A DNA stretch of 46,463 nucleotides, taken from assembly GCA_029257185.1 (NCBI GenBank), contig JARICT010000027.1, positions 1-46,463 of the forward strand, in the 5' to 3' direction. This DNA comes from Quadrisphaera sp. (GTDB lineage: Bacteria; Actinomycetota; Actinomycetes; Actinomycetales; Quadrisphaeraceae). How positions within the stretch are numbered: position 1 is the stretch's first letter; each line of letters begins with the position of its first letter. Both the position numbers and the translations under genes were made by a program. The notes under the pieces are model-generated. The model saw only the letters and a program-made list of their open reading frames with translations, was not told the DNA's origin and did not search any database. Shown piece after piece: positions 20,883 to 28,423 of this stretch.

Positions 20883-23070
20883 ACACCCGGTCGGCGCGGT
20901 AGCGCCCCTCGAAGGCGGCCCGGCCGGACGCCGCGAGCCGCTCGCGGTGCTCGGCCGACGAGATGACGTCCTGCAGCGCGTGGCGCAGCGCGCCGGCGTC
21001 GCCCGCGGGGACCACCGTCCCGGCCCCGTCCGCCAGCACCTCCGCGACGCCGCCCACGTCGGTGGCGATCACGGCGTTGTCGCGCGCCATGGCCTCCAGG
21101 ACGAACATCGGCAGGGCTTCCTCGCGCGACGGCAGCACGGCGACGCGCGAGGAGTCCAGCAGGGTCATGAGCGCCGCGTGGGGCATCGACCCCGCGAGCC
21201 GCATGCCCGGCACGTCGTCGCGCACGAGGTGGGGGTCGGTCACCGGTCCGGCGACGACCAGCTCCCAGCCCGCCGCCTCCACGCCCTCCCAGGCGCGCTG
21301 GAGGACGTCGATGCCCTTGCGGTGCGAGACGGCTCCCCCGAACACGACGACGTCGTCCTTGTCCGCCAGGGGCACGTCGGCGCCGCCCGCGATCGCGTTG
21401 GGCACCAGCACCACGCGGCCGCCCGGCGGGGCGCCCGCACCCGCGCCCGACGCGTCCAGCGCGCGCGTCGCCACCTCGCGGGACTCCTCCGACAGGACGA
21501 TGACGCGGTCGGCCGCCCCCAGCACCCACCGCACGAGCCTCGGCCGCTCGGCGGCGAAGGCCGCGAAGGAGCTGCCGTGCACGTGGGCGACGGTCGCCAG
21601 CCCCCTGGCGTGCGCGAGGCGCAGCAGCCCGCCCTCACGCACGAACGAGCCGCGCCCGGACACGTGGGCCACCACCACCGACGACCACGGCAGCAGGGCG
21701 ATGCGCAGCGCGGCCCGCGCGGACGCGGTCGCCGCGGCCCGGGTGTCGTGCGGGTCGCCGCGCGTGGTGATGACGTCGACGTCCACCGCGCCGAACCGGT
21801 GCTCGAGGTAGCCGTTCAGCACCTGCGTCATGCCGCCCGCGACGTCGCCGACCCTCCCGAGGTGGTGCACGCTCAGGCGCCGCGTCGGTCCGATCTCCCC
21901 GGCGAGCCACTCCAGGCCGTCGCCGGCCGGAGCCGTGGTGGCCTCGCCCGGCGCCGCGCGTGGCCCGGTCCGACGTTCGCGACGCAGCACGTCCACCACG
22001 TCCGCCCGGTGGTCCGCCAGGCGCTCGCGGGCCCCGAGGACCGCGCTGAGCACCTCGCCGCGACGGCCGCCGAGCTCGTCGAGGCGCCGCTGCACCGCGG
22101 CGGCGTCACCGCCCACGAGGTCGAGGCCGACGTCGTGGACGCCGATGGTCCCCAGGTGCCGGGCGATCTTCTCGGACGAGACCACGGCGCCGGCGACGGG
22201 CACCGCGCCCTCGGTGCAGGCGGCGACGAGGACGTGCAGGCGGTCCGAGACGGTCACCGCGGCGCGGGCGTACAGCGCGCGGAGCGCGCGCTCCTGCTCG
22301 TCGTGGCCGCGGGCCTCGCGCCAGCGCAGCGCGCGGCCGCCCAGGTCCTCGGCCAGGGCGGCGGCCCGCTCGTCGTCCACCTGCACCTGCGCCGCGGTCC
22401 AGACCTCGAGGTCGTGGGCGTCCGCGTACGCCCTGATCCCGGCCAGCGCTGCGCGGCCGGGGTAGGGCCGCGCCTCGCCGTCGCCGCGCAGCGAGACCAC
22501 CAGGACGTCGCGGCCGGCGGAGCCCTGGCCGGCGCGGACCAGCGTCTCGTCGTCCGCGCCCTCGCCGAACGCGAGGTCCGGCATCGCGTCGCCGGAGCCC
22601 ATGTAGGCCGCGGTGGCGTCGTCGCGCCACAGCGTCAGGTCGCTCAGCGCCACCGAGGGCCTCACGAGCGCGCGCGGGATCGCCGCGAACCCCCGGGTCC
22701 CCACGCCGACCCGCACCGCGGCGCCGCCGCGCGCCCGCAGCACCGCCAGCAGCGGCAGCATCGAGAGGTGCTCCTTCAGGCCGAGCAGCGTCAGCTGGAT
22801 CTCACCGGGCTTGAAGACGTACGCGGCCCGTCCCGTGACGGCGGCGCGCAGCGCGGCGGCGTACCAGCGGAGCAGCGAGCGGTACGTCACGTCCTGCGGG
22901 TGCAGCGCCAGGCCCTCGGCGTAGCCGTCGGGCGCGTCGCCGACGTAGACGTGCAGCGGTCCGGCGTCGCGCACCCAGTCGAGCAGCTGGCGGCGCAGCA
23001 TGACGTCGCCGATGTTCCCGTACTGGCCGCGGGCCACGGCGAAGATCGTCCGGCGGGTGTCGCGCGGCAT
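20821..23070 (-). CDS. Bifunctional polysaccharide pyruvyltransferase / GT4 glycosyltransferase fusion
   Basis: One 749-residue frame joins two enzyme types. Residues 8 to about 350 match polysaccharide pyruvyltransferases (CsaB/PssM-like): YGNIGDVMLRRQLL (17-30) and TVSDRLHVLVAACTEGAVPV, which ketalise sugars with pyruvate from PEP. After a linker, about 395-745 is a GT-B retaining glycosyltransferase of family 4: GGMTQVLNGYLEH, HVHGSSFAAF, VLVPNAIAGG, FGGAVSHRKGIDVLQRA and the donor site PSREEALPMFVLEAMA. The start is ATG 23068-23070 with GGGA upstream. It lies 72 bp after the GT2 gene of the same operon. Fusion could couple addition of a sugar to its pyruvylation. Confidence 0.85.
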   Translation of the reverse strand: MPRDTRRTIFAVARGQYGNIGDVMLRRQLLDWVRDAGPLHVYVGDAPDGYAEGLALHPQDVTYRSLLRWYAAALRAAVTGRAAYVFKPGEIQLTLLGLKEHLSMLPLLAVLRARGGAAVRVGVGTRGFAAIPRALVRPSVALSDLTLWRDDATAAYMGSGDAMPDLAFGEGADDETLVRAGQGSAGRDVLVVSLRGDGEARPYPGRAALAGIRAYADAHDLEVWTAAQVQVDDERAAALAEDLGGRALRWREARGHDEQERALRALYARAAVTVSDRLHVLVAACTEGAVPVAGAVVSSEKIARHLGTIGVHDVGLDLVGGDAAAVQRRLDELGGRRGEVLSAVLGARERLADHRADVVDVLRRERRTGPRAAPGEATTAPAGDGLEWLAGEIGPTRRLSVHHLGRVGDVAGGMTQVLNGYLEHRFGAVDVDVITTRGDPHDTRAAATASARAALRIALLPWSSVVVAHVSGRGSFVREGGLLRLAHARGLATVAHVHGSSFAAFAAERPRLVRWVLGAADRVIVLSEESREVATRALDASGAGAGAPPGGRVVLVPNAIAGGADVPLADKDDVVVFGGAVSHRKGIDVLQRAWEGVEAAGWELVVAGPVTDPHLVRDDVPGMRLAGSMPHAALMTLLDSSRVAVLPSREEALPMFVLEAMARDNAVIATDVGGVAEVLADGAGTVVPAGDAGALRHALQDVISSAEHRERLAASGRAAFEGRYRADRVFSALEDVWIAAYRRCRARRR

Positions 23071-23142
23071 GGAGGTCCCGTCGTCGAGGCGGTGGGGTGG
23101 GGGTCGAACGCCCCAGGGTAGGACCAACCGGGCACGCCGCCC

Positions 23143-24138
23143 CTATCGATCCGCTCTGAGCAGGAGCCTGCGGTGCAGGGCCGGGGAGACCTTGGCGGTC
23201 AGCGCGAGCGCCGTGCGCCGCACGTCGCGCCGGACGATCAGCACCCCCAGCGACCGCGGCCCCAGGCGTCGTCGCAGGCCCGCGAGCAGCGCGGCCCGCT
23301 CGGCCTCGTCGTAGGAGCCGGTCAGGGCGTCCTTGATCCCCGAGAGCACGACGTAGCGGACACGGAAGTACTCCAGGGACGAGCCGGCGACCCCGGCCCG
23401 CCCGGCGGCGGCGGTGACGGCCTCCTCGACGAGCGCCAGGGACTCCGCGCGGCGCCCGCTCGAGGTGATGATCGACCCGGGCCGCTTGCGGTAGGTGTAG
23501 ACGCTCGCGGTGATCAGCGCCACCGCCCGGGCGCGCCCGAGGGCCTGGGCGACCAGGGCCAGGTCGGACTGGGTGCGCGCCGGGGTGAACGTGCACGCGA
23601 GCAGCAGGGACCTGCGGAAGAGCTTGTTCCAGAGGTGACCGGTCAGCCCGCCCTCGAGGAGGGAGCGCAGCGCCGCCGGGCCCGTGAGCCCGCCGGCAGC
23701 GGAGGGCCCGACGCGCCGCTCCCCCCGGCCGGACGCCGGCACGAGCCGTGCGCCCGCGACGACGACGTCGACGACGCCCGCACCGCCGCCCCGCGGCCCG
23801 TCTGCGCCCGCCTCGTCGGCTCCCGCGAGGAGCTCGGCCGCCGCGCCCGGCCCCCACGAGTCGTCGGAGTCCACGAACCAGACCCACTCCCCGCGGGCCG
23901 CCGCCACCCCCGCCTCGCGGGCGCGCGCCACACCGACGTTCGCGGGGAGCACGACCGCGGTCACGCCCGAGTGGTCGCGGCCGGCCGCGGCGACGACCTC
24001 GGCGCTGCCGTCGCTCGACCCGTCGTCGACGAGGACCAGCTCGACGTCGGCGCCGTGCAGCCCGAGCACCGCCTCGATCGCGGCGGGGAGGTGCTCGGCG
24101 TCGTCGTGCACGGGCAGGACCACGCTGATCCGGGTCAT
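23143..24138 (-). CDS. Family 2 glycosyltransferase
   Basis: The 331-residue protein opens with ISVVLPVHDDAEHLPAAIEAV and LVLVDDGSSDGS, then VWFVDSDD, the nucleotide-sugar and metal-binding DxD sites of GT-A GT2 enzymes. The insert at about 105-150 is Gly-rich. GHLWNKLFRRSLL and RTQSDLALVAQAL resemble the acceptor half of capsular GT2s, and the C-terminal part has no membrane helix, so it is a soluble or peripheral enzyme. ATG 24136-24138 follows GAGGATCG and sits 6 bp after the CHAP-like gene. It probably adds an inner sugar of the repeat unit. Confidence 0.87.
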   Translation of the reverse strand: MTRISVVLPVHDDAEHLPAAIEAVLGLHGADVELVLVDDGSSDGSAEVVAAAGRDHSGVTAVVLPANVGVARAREAGVAAARGEWVWFVDSDDSWGPGAAAELLAGADEAGADGPRGGGAGVVDVVVAGARLVPASGRGERRVGPSAAGGLTGPAALRSLLEGGLTGHLWNKLFRRSLLLACTFTPARTQSDLALVAQALGRARAVALITASVYTYRKRPGSIITSSGRRAESLALVEEAVTAAAGRAGVAGSSLEYFRVRYVVLSGIKDALTGSYDEAERAALLAGLRRRLGPRSLGVLIVRRDVRRTALALTAKVSPALHRRLLLRADR

Positions 24139-24144
24139 CGATCC

Positions 24145-24927
24145 TCAGCTCTTCTCGTCGGGCGCGTCGTCGGGTGCGTACCGGGGCATCGCGAACACCA
24201 CCGGGCCGGGGCCCGGCCTGGCCATGAGGCGGACGAACCGCTCGGAGTGCGGCAGGGGCGCCGGGTGGTCGCCCTCGACGGTCTGCGCCAGCACGTCACC
24301 GTCGACGCCGGTGACGGCGACGACCATCCCCACGCGGGCCGGCTGGTCGGGCTCGACCAGCCCCTCACCGAGCTCCCGGTCGTAGAAGACCAGGGCTCCC
24401 GGGGACGGGGCGACACCCACCTCGCCGCGCTCGCGCACCAGGGCCAGCAGGTCGGCGGGGGCCGTGGCCGCGGGGTCGCCGCCGTGGCGGCGCAGGAGCC
24501 ACGAGACGTAGAGGCCGTCCCAGCCGGTGGTGCCGCCGCCCGAGCCGCCAGAGCCGTCCGAGCCGTTCGAGCCGTCCGAGCCGTCCGGATTGTCCGCACC
24601 GCCAGAGCCGTCCGGATCGTCCGCACCGCCAGAGCCGTCGGGGCGCCCGGCCCACCGCGCCCACGGGCTCCCGAGCAGGCGCACCCCGGTGGTGGCCGCG
24701 GCCTCGTCGAGCACGACGCGTCGCGCCGCCTCCCCGGCGTCCGGCTCCGGGGCCCGCGAGGTGGGCGCAGGCTCCGGCGGGCCGTCGCCCCCGTCGTCCC
24801 CGTCGCCCAGCGCGGCGACCGCGACCACCACACCGCCCCCGAGGACCAGGCCCCCGCCGACGATGACGGCGCGCCGGCTCGGCCCGTGCCCCTGCTCCCG
24901 CGCTGCCCGCCCCTCCGGGCCGCTCAC
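24145..24927 (-). CDS. Exported CHAP/NlpC-P60-like protein lacking catalytic residues
   Basis: The 260-residue protein (GTG 24925-24927, overlapping the lyase stop) has a twin-arginine-like start SRRAVIVGGG and a helix (20-40), an acidic linker, and a domain at about 63-255. That domain follows the CHAP amidase plan: TTGWDGLYVSWLLRRHG (133-149), PGALVFYD (176-183), RVGMVVAV (198-205) and TVEGDHP (216-222). In active CHAP proteins the first motif carries Cys and the third His; here they are Asp/Gly and Arg, so it is probably not a peptidase. Residues 98-130 are Asp/Gly/Ser repeats from two 27-bp units. It may bind wall or polymer. The fold assignment is from pattern only. Confidence 0.6.
   Translation of the reverse strand: MSGPEGRAAREQGHGPSRRAVIVGGGLVLGGGVVVAVAALGDGDDGGDGPPEPAPTSRAPEPDAGEAARRVVLDEAAATTGVRLLGSPWARWAGRPDGSGGADDPDGSGGADNPDGSDGSNGSDGSGGSGGGTTGWDGLYVSWLLRRHGGDPAATAPADLLALVRERGEVGVAPSPGALVFYDRELGEGLVEPDQPARVGMVVAVTGVDGDVLAQTVEGDHPAPLPHSERFVRLMARPGPGPVVFAMPRYAPDDAPDEKS
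24581..24634. repeat. In-frame 27-bp direct repeat in the CHAP-like gene
   Basis: Two adjacent 27-bp copies (24581-24607 and 24608-24634) differ at one base. They are bordered by several 9-bp GAGCCGTCC copies (24551-24580). They encode a Gly-Ala-Asp-Asp/Asn-Pro-Asp linker. Confidence 0.85.
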
Positions 24928-26219
24928 GGCTCGCCGCCGGGCTGCGGGGCGTGGGAGCCCGGGTCGGCCTCCTCCACGGTGCGGGCGATCCGGTGGCCCG
25001 CGAACCACACGCCCACCGACGGGATGCGGTTCTTCACGCGGTAGACCTGCAGGTCGGTGCGGAACTCCTCCGAGTCCTCCCGCAGGACCACCCGCGGCAC
25101 CCGGACGCCCACCCCGGCGAGGGGCAGCGGCCTGACGCCGGCCGACTCCCCCTGGTTCACGTACGTCTCCACCCAGCCGTCGGCGATCGAGCTCGACACC
25201 CTCAGCCGCAGCACCACGTCGGTCCACGTCCCCCGCCGGTAGGGCATCGCCAGCAGCGCCTCGGGGTCACCCGGGTTGAGCTCGTTCCCGCGGACGGTCA
25301 GCTCGTCCAGCGGGTCCGCAGCGGTGCGCCGGTCCGCGTGGAGCACCAGGGACGCTCCCGTCCGGTACGGCGGGCCGTAGACCTGGAAGAGCGCGACGTA
25401 GCCGGTGCCCTCTGGCCCGCGAGGGTTGGCGGGGTCGCCGGTGGGGTAGACGGTGGGGAAGCTGCGCGGCAGCAGCACCGCGAAGCCGACGCACAGCTCG
25501 TCGCCCTCACGGATCACCTGCGGGCTGGAGGCCTGGAAGCGCACCGTGGTCGGGGTGGGCTGGTCCGCGTCGTCGCCCATCGAGTCGGGCACGACCACCC
25601 GCAGGACGCGCCGGGACGGGCCGAGGACCGGGTCGTCGACGACGGTCGCGGCGCGGGCTCCCACCACCGCGGAGTGCCCGGCGGCCCAGCGCCGGACCGA
25701 GCCGGAGAGGTCGGCGGCCCACGCCAGCTCCTCGCGCCACCCGCCGCTCGCCGGTTCCTCGTCGAGCGGCGCGGTCACCGGGCGCTGCCCGCCCCCGGGC
25801 TCCCCGGGCTCCTCGGGCTCCTGGGGCTCCTGGGGCTCCTCGTTGGCGGTGAGCACCGGCACGTACGGCGCGCGCAGGACGACGCCGCCGACGCGCGCGG
25901 TCGCGGTGATCCAGAAGAGGGCGTCCCCCGGGGCGGTCTCGTCGGGACGGGCCAGCTTGTCCCGCGTCTGCCACCGGTAGCGGTAGCGACGCACCGCACC
26001 GCGGCGGTCGGCACCGCTGCCGACCGGCGAGGCCGTCCGCGTGCCCTTCTCCGCCGGGCCGACGACGACCTCCACGTCCTCGACGGTCACCGCCCCCGCA
26101 GAGCCCCCGCCGTCGTCGCGGTCGACGCCGTCGTCATCCAGGCGCAGCTCCACGACGACGTCCACGGACCCTCGCACGCGCTCGCGCGGGGCCGGCGAGA
26201 CGACGGCGATCGACGCCAT
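24924..26219 (-). CDS. Polysaccharide-lyase-like jelly-roll protein
   Basis: The 431-residue protein (ATG 26217-26219 after AGAGG) has an N-terminal Ig-like domain (about 1-125: VVSPAPRERVRGSVDVVVEL), a Glu/Pro-rich hinge (PQEPQEPEEPGEP) and a C-terminal domain (about 160-430) with GDELCVGFAVLLPRSFPT, GYVALFQVYGPPYRTG and RGTWTDVVLRLRVSSSIADGW. The last block resembles heparin-lyase/PL20-like beta-jelly-roll proteins that act on uronate-containing polymers. No signal peptide is evident, which is odd for such a protein; a start further upstream is not supported. It heads the minus-strand operon and overlaps the CHAP-like gene by GTGA. It may trim the exopolysaccharide made by this locus. Confidence 0.65.
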   Translation of the reverse strand: MASIAVVSPAPRERVRGSVDVVVELRLDDDGVDRDDGGGSAGAVTVEDVEVVVGPAEKGTRTASPVGSGADRRGAVRRYRYRWQTRDKLARPDETAPGDALFWITATARVGGVVLRAPYVPVLTANEEPQEPQEPEEPGEPGGGQRPVTAPLDEEPASGGWREELAWAADLSGSVRRWAAGHSAVVGARAATVVDDPVLGPSRRVLRVVVPDSMGDDADQPTPTTVRFQASSPQVIREGDELCVGFAVLLPRSFPTVYPTGDPANPRGPEGTGYVALFQVYGPPYRTGASLVLHADRRTAADPLDELTVRGNELNPGDPEALLAMPYRRGTWTDVVLRLRVSSSIADGWVETYVNQGESAGVRPLPLAGVGVRVPRVVLREDSEEFRTDLQVYRVKNRIPSVGVWFAGHRIARTVEEADPGSHAPQPGGEP

Positions 26220-26432
26220 GGGCAAGACCTCTCTGCTGCTGAGCGCGACGCAGCGTGGACGACGCTGCACGGACCGTTCACGAGGCCGACGAGAGGCCGG
26301 GCGTCCAGGCGCGGACGCGCCTCTCGCGGCCCACCCGACCCTTGCACGGGCCGGGCGACGGCAGCTAGGTTCCCCCGGACAAACGTCCCTGAACGGTGCG
26401 GAGCACGGCGCACCCCTGCACGAGGAGACCGG
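26220..26432. promoter_or_regulatory. Shared divergent promoter region of two polysaccharide operons
   Basis: This 213-bp gap separates the lyase-led minus operon from the hydrolase-led plus operon. It includes CGCGGACGCG-type GC palindromes near 26315-26330 and the candidate plus-strand promoter at 26342-26371. I cannot place the minus-strand promoter. Confidence 0.5.
26342..26371 (+). promoter_or_regulatory. Candidate promoter of the 26433-31218 operon
   Basis: TTGCAC (26342-26347) and TAGGTT (26366-26371) are 18 bp apart and about 60 bp upstream of the GTG start. Both boxes are moderate matches. Confidence 0.4.
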
Positions 26433-27332
26433 GTGATCGTGAGCGCACGCGCAGCGGCGACAGCAGCAGGAGCCGGCCCGCGGGCGGTCAGCCGCCGCAG
26501 CGTGCTGGTGGGCGCAGGCCTCGGCCTGGCCGGGGCCGCAGGGATCGCCGGTGCAGCCGGCGCAGCAGCCGTGCCGCCCCTGCCGGGGGAGGTCGCGCGC
26601 GCCGCCACCCGCACCACGCGCGTGGGGCGAACCCCGTTCGAGACCGTCGACGTGGTCCTCGGTGACGACCGCGCACGCCTGTACGTGCCGGCGGGAGCGC
26701 CGATGCAGGGCGACCTGCCCGGGAGCCTCGTCTGGTTCTACCCCTCGTTCGGCAGCGACCACACCTCCCTGGACGGCGCCTACGCCTACGGGGCGATGCT
26801 GGCCGTCGACGAGGGGAGCGTCTGCCTCTGCCCCGGCTTCGGCGACGCCCTCACCTCGGAGCCCGCCCTGGAGCGCCAGGTGGCGTGGGCGGCCTGGGCC
26901 GGTGAGACCTTCAGCGTGGGGCGCTCCTTCGCCAGGGCGAACTCCGGCGGCGGCCCGCTCATGACCTACGCCTACGCCCGCGGCATGGTCCCCGCCGCCC
27001 GCGGGATCTACCTCGCCAACGCCGCCTACGACGTGGAGGACCTCTTCGCCCGCGACCCCGCCCGCATCGGACCGCTCTACGGCGACGACCCGGCCGCGGT
27101 GGCGGCGGGCAACCCCGCGCGCCTGCCCCCCGGGGTCTGGACCGGCAAGCGGATCGAGGTCGTCACCTCCCCGCAGGACCGCGTGCTGGCCGAGGACGCC
27201 CACGGGCTGGCCCTGGCCGCCCGCGCCGAGCCGGTGGCGGCCGACGTCAGGCGGGTCACGCACGGGCAGGGCCACCGCGTGCCGGGGTCGACCCACGCCG
27301 GCATGGTCTCGACGTTCCGCTCCTGGCTGTGA
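26433..27332 (+). CDS. Tat-exported alpha/beta-hydrolase-like protein
   Basis: The 299-residue protein starts at GTG 26433 with GAGGAG 6 nt upstream; GTG 26439 is an alternative. The N-terminus is a twin-arginine signal (SRRSVLVGAGLGLAG, 20-34) with an Ala-rich helix and likely cleavage near AAAVPP. The mature part has GSLVWFYPSFGSDHTSLDG, a candidate nucleophile in RANSGGGPLMTYAYARG (Ser171) and C-terminal GQGHRVPGSTHAGM with a candidate His. This resembles hydrolase-fold proteins found in polysaccharide loci, but the nucleophile motif is not the canonical GxSxG. It is the first gene of a three-gene coupled operon. A polymer-modifying esterase is plausible; an inactive relative is also possible. 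Confidence 0.6.
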   Translation: MIVSARAAATAAGAGPRAVSRRSVLVGAGLGLAGAAGIAGAAGAAAVPPLPGEVARAATRTTRVGRTPFETVDVVLGDDRARLYVPAGAPMQGDLPGSLVWFYPSFGSDHTSLDGAYAYGAMLAVDEGSVCLCPGFGDALTSEPALERQVAWAAWAGETFSVGRSFARANSGGGPLMTYAYARGMVPAARGIYLANAAYDVEDLFARDPARIGPLYGDDPAAVAAGNPARLPPGVWTGKRIEVVTSPQDRVLAEDAHGLALAARAEPVAADVRRVTHGQGHRVPGSTHAGMVSTFRSWL

Positions 27333-28423
27333 GTGGCGAACGCCTGGTCGTCCTCCACAGCCTCCGCCGCCCGCGCGCTGCGACCGGTTACGTCGACCTG
27401 GTCCTCGAGGCGGCGCCGGTCTCGGCGGTGCTGCGCTGGTTCAGCTGGCGCCGGGCCCTGGTGGGCCGCTACGACGTGCTCCACGTGCACTGGCCCGAGC
27501 TGCTGGTCCGTGACAGCGCACGGCCCTGGCTCCAGGCGGTCAAGCGCCGGCTGCTGGCCCTGCTCCTGCTCCGGGTGAGGCTCACCCGCACCCCGCTGGT
27601 GTGGACCGCGCACAACCTGGCCCCGCACGAGGACGGTCCGGCGGCCGAGCAGCGCTCCCTCGAGCACCTCACGCGACAGGTCGACGTGATCGTGCGGCTC
27701 GACACGGCGGAGGAGGACGTGATGGCCGGGCTCGCCACCGCCGACGACGTCGAGACGTTCACCATCCCGCACGGCCACTACCGCGAGCTCTACGCCCCGC
27801 ACGGGGCGCGCGCCAGCGAGCCGGGACGCCTCCTGCACTTCGGCATCATCCGCGCCTACAAGGGAGTTCCCGCGCTCATCGAGGCCTTCACCGACCTCGC
27901 GGGACCGGCCCGAACGGCGGGCGCCGCCGCGCCGGACGTCCACCTCTCCGTGGTGGGCCACCCCCACCCGGGTCAGGGCGAGGTGGTCGAGCGCGCCGCC
28001 GCGGCGGACCCCCGGATCACCGCCACCCTGGCCTACGTCGACGACGACGTCCTGGTCGACGAGATCCGCCGTGCCCAGCTGGTGGTGCTGCCCTACCTGG
28101 GCGGCATGCACAACTCCGGGGCGCTGCTCGCAGCCCTGTCCCTGGACCGCCCGGTGCTGGTGCCCCGCTCGCCCACGAACTCCGCGCTCGCCGACGAGGT
28201 GGGGCCGGGGTGGGTCCTGCAGTACGACGGCGACATCAGCGCCGCCGTGCTGGCGCAGGCGCTGTCGGCCAGCGCACGCCCCCCGGAGCAGCGCCCGCAC
28301 CTGGACGCCCGCGGTGCGCCCGCCCAGCGCGCCCGCTACCGCGAGGCCTACGACCGGGCCCTCGTGATCGCCCGTCAGCGACCACGATCGCTCCGCGGCG
28401 TGAGGACCACGGTCGCCGGGTGA
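27329..28423 (+). CDS. GT4-like glycosyltransferase
   Basis: The 364-residue GT-B protein starts at GTG 27329, overlapping the hydrolase stop (GTGA). Visible are YDVLHVHWPELL, VWTAHNLAPHE, DVETFTIPHGHYRELY, HFGIIRAYKGVPALIEAF (donor-domain start) and VVLPYLGGMHNSGALLAALS (donor site), which match GumK/GT4-type enzymes. The usual Glu of the EX7E motif seems replaced by the MHNSG stretch, as seen in some inverting or GT70-like members, so the mechanism is open. It overlaps the flippase-pyruvyltransferase gene by GTGA and probably adds a side-chain or late sugar. Confidence 0.82.
   Translation: MSGERLVVLHSLRRPRAATGYVDLVLEAAPVSAVLRWFSWRRALVGRYDVLHVHWPELLVRDSARPWLQAVKRRLLALLLLRVRLTRTPLVWTAHNLAPHEDGPAAEQRSLEHLTRQVDVIVRLDTAEEDVMAGLATADDVETFTIPHGHYRELYAPHGARASEPGRLLHFGIIRAYKGVPALIEAFTDLAGPARTAGAAAPDVHLSVVGHPHPGQGEVVERAAAADPRITATLAYVDDDVLVDEIRRAQLVVLPYLGGMHNSGALLAALSLDRPVLVPRSPTNSALADEVGPGWVLQYDGDISAAVLAQALSASARPPEQRPHLDARGAPAQRARYREAYDRALVIARQRPRSLRGVRTTVAG

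Noticed and set aside
27601-28419. Extension of the flippase fusion upstream into the GT4-like gene
   Set aside because: The upstream part is out of frame with the clear GT4-like protein; GTG 28420 overlapping the GT4 stop fits the coupling pattern of the operon.
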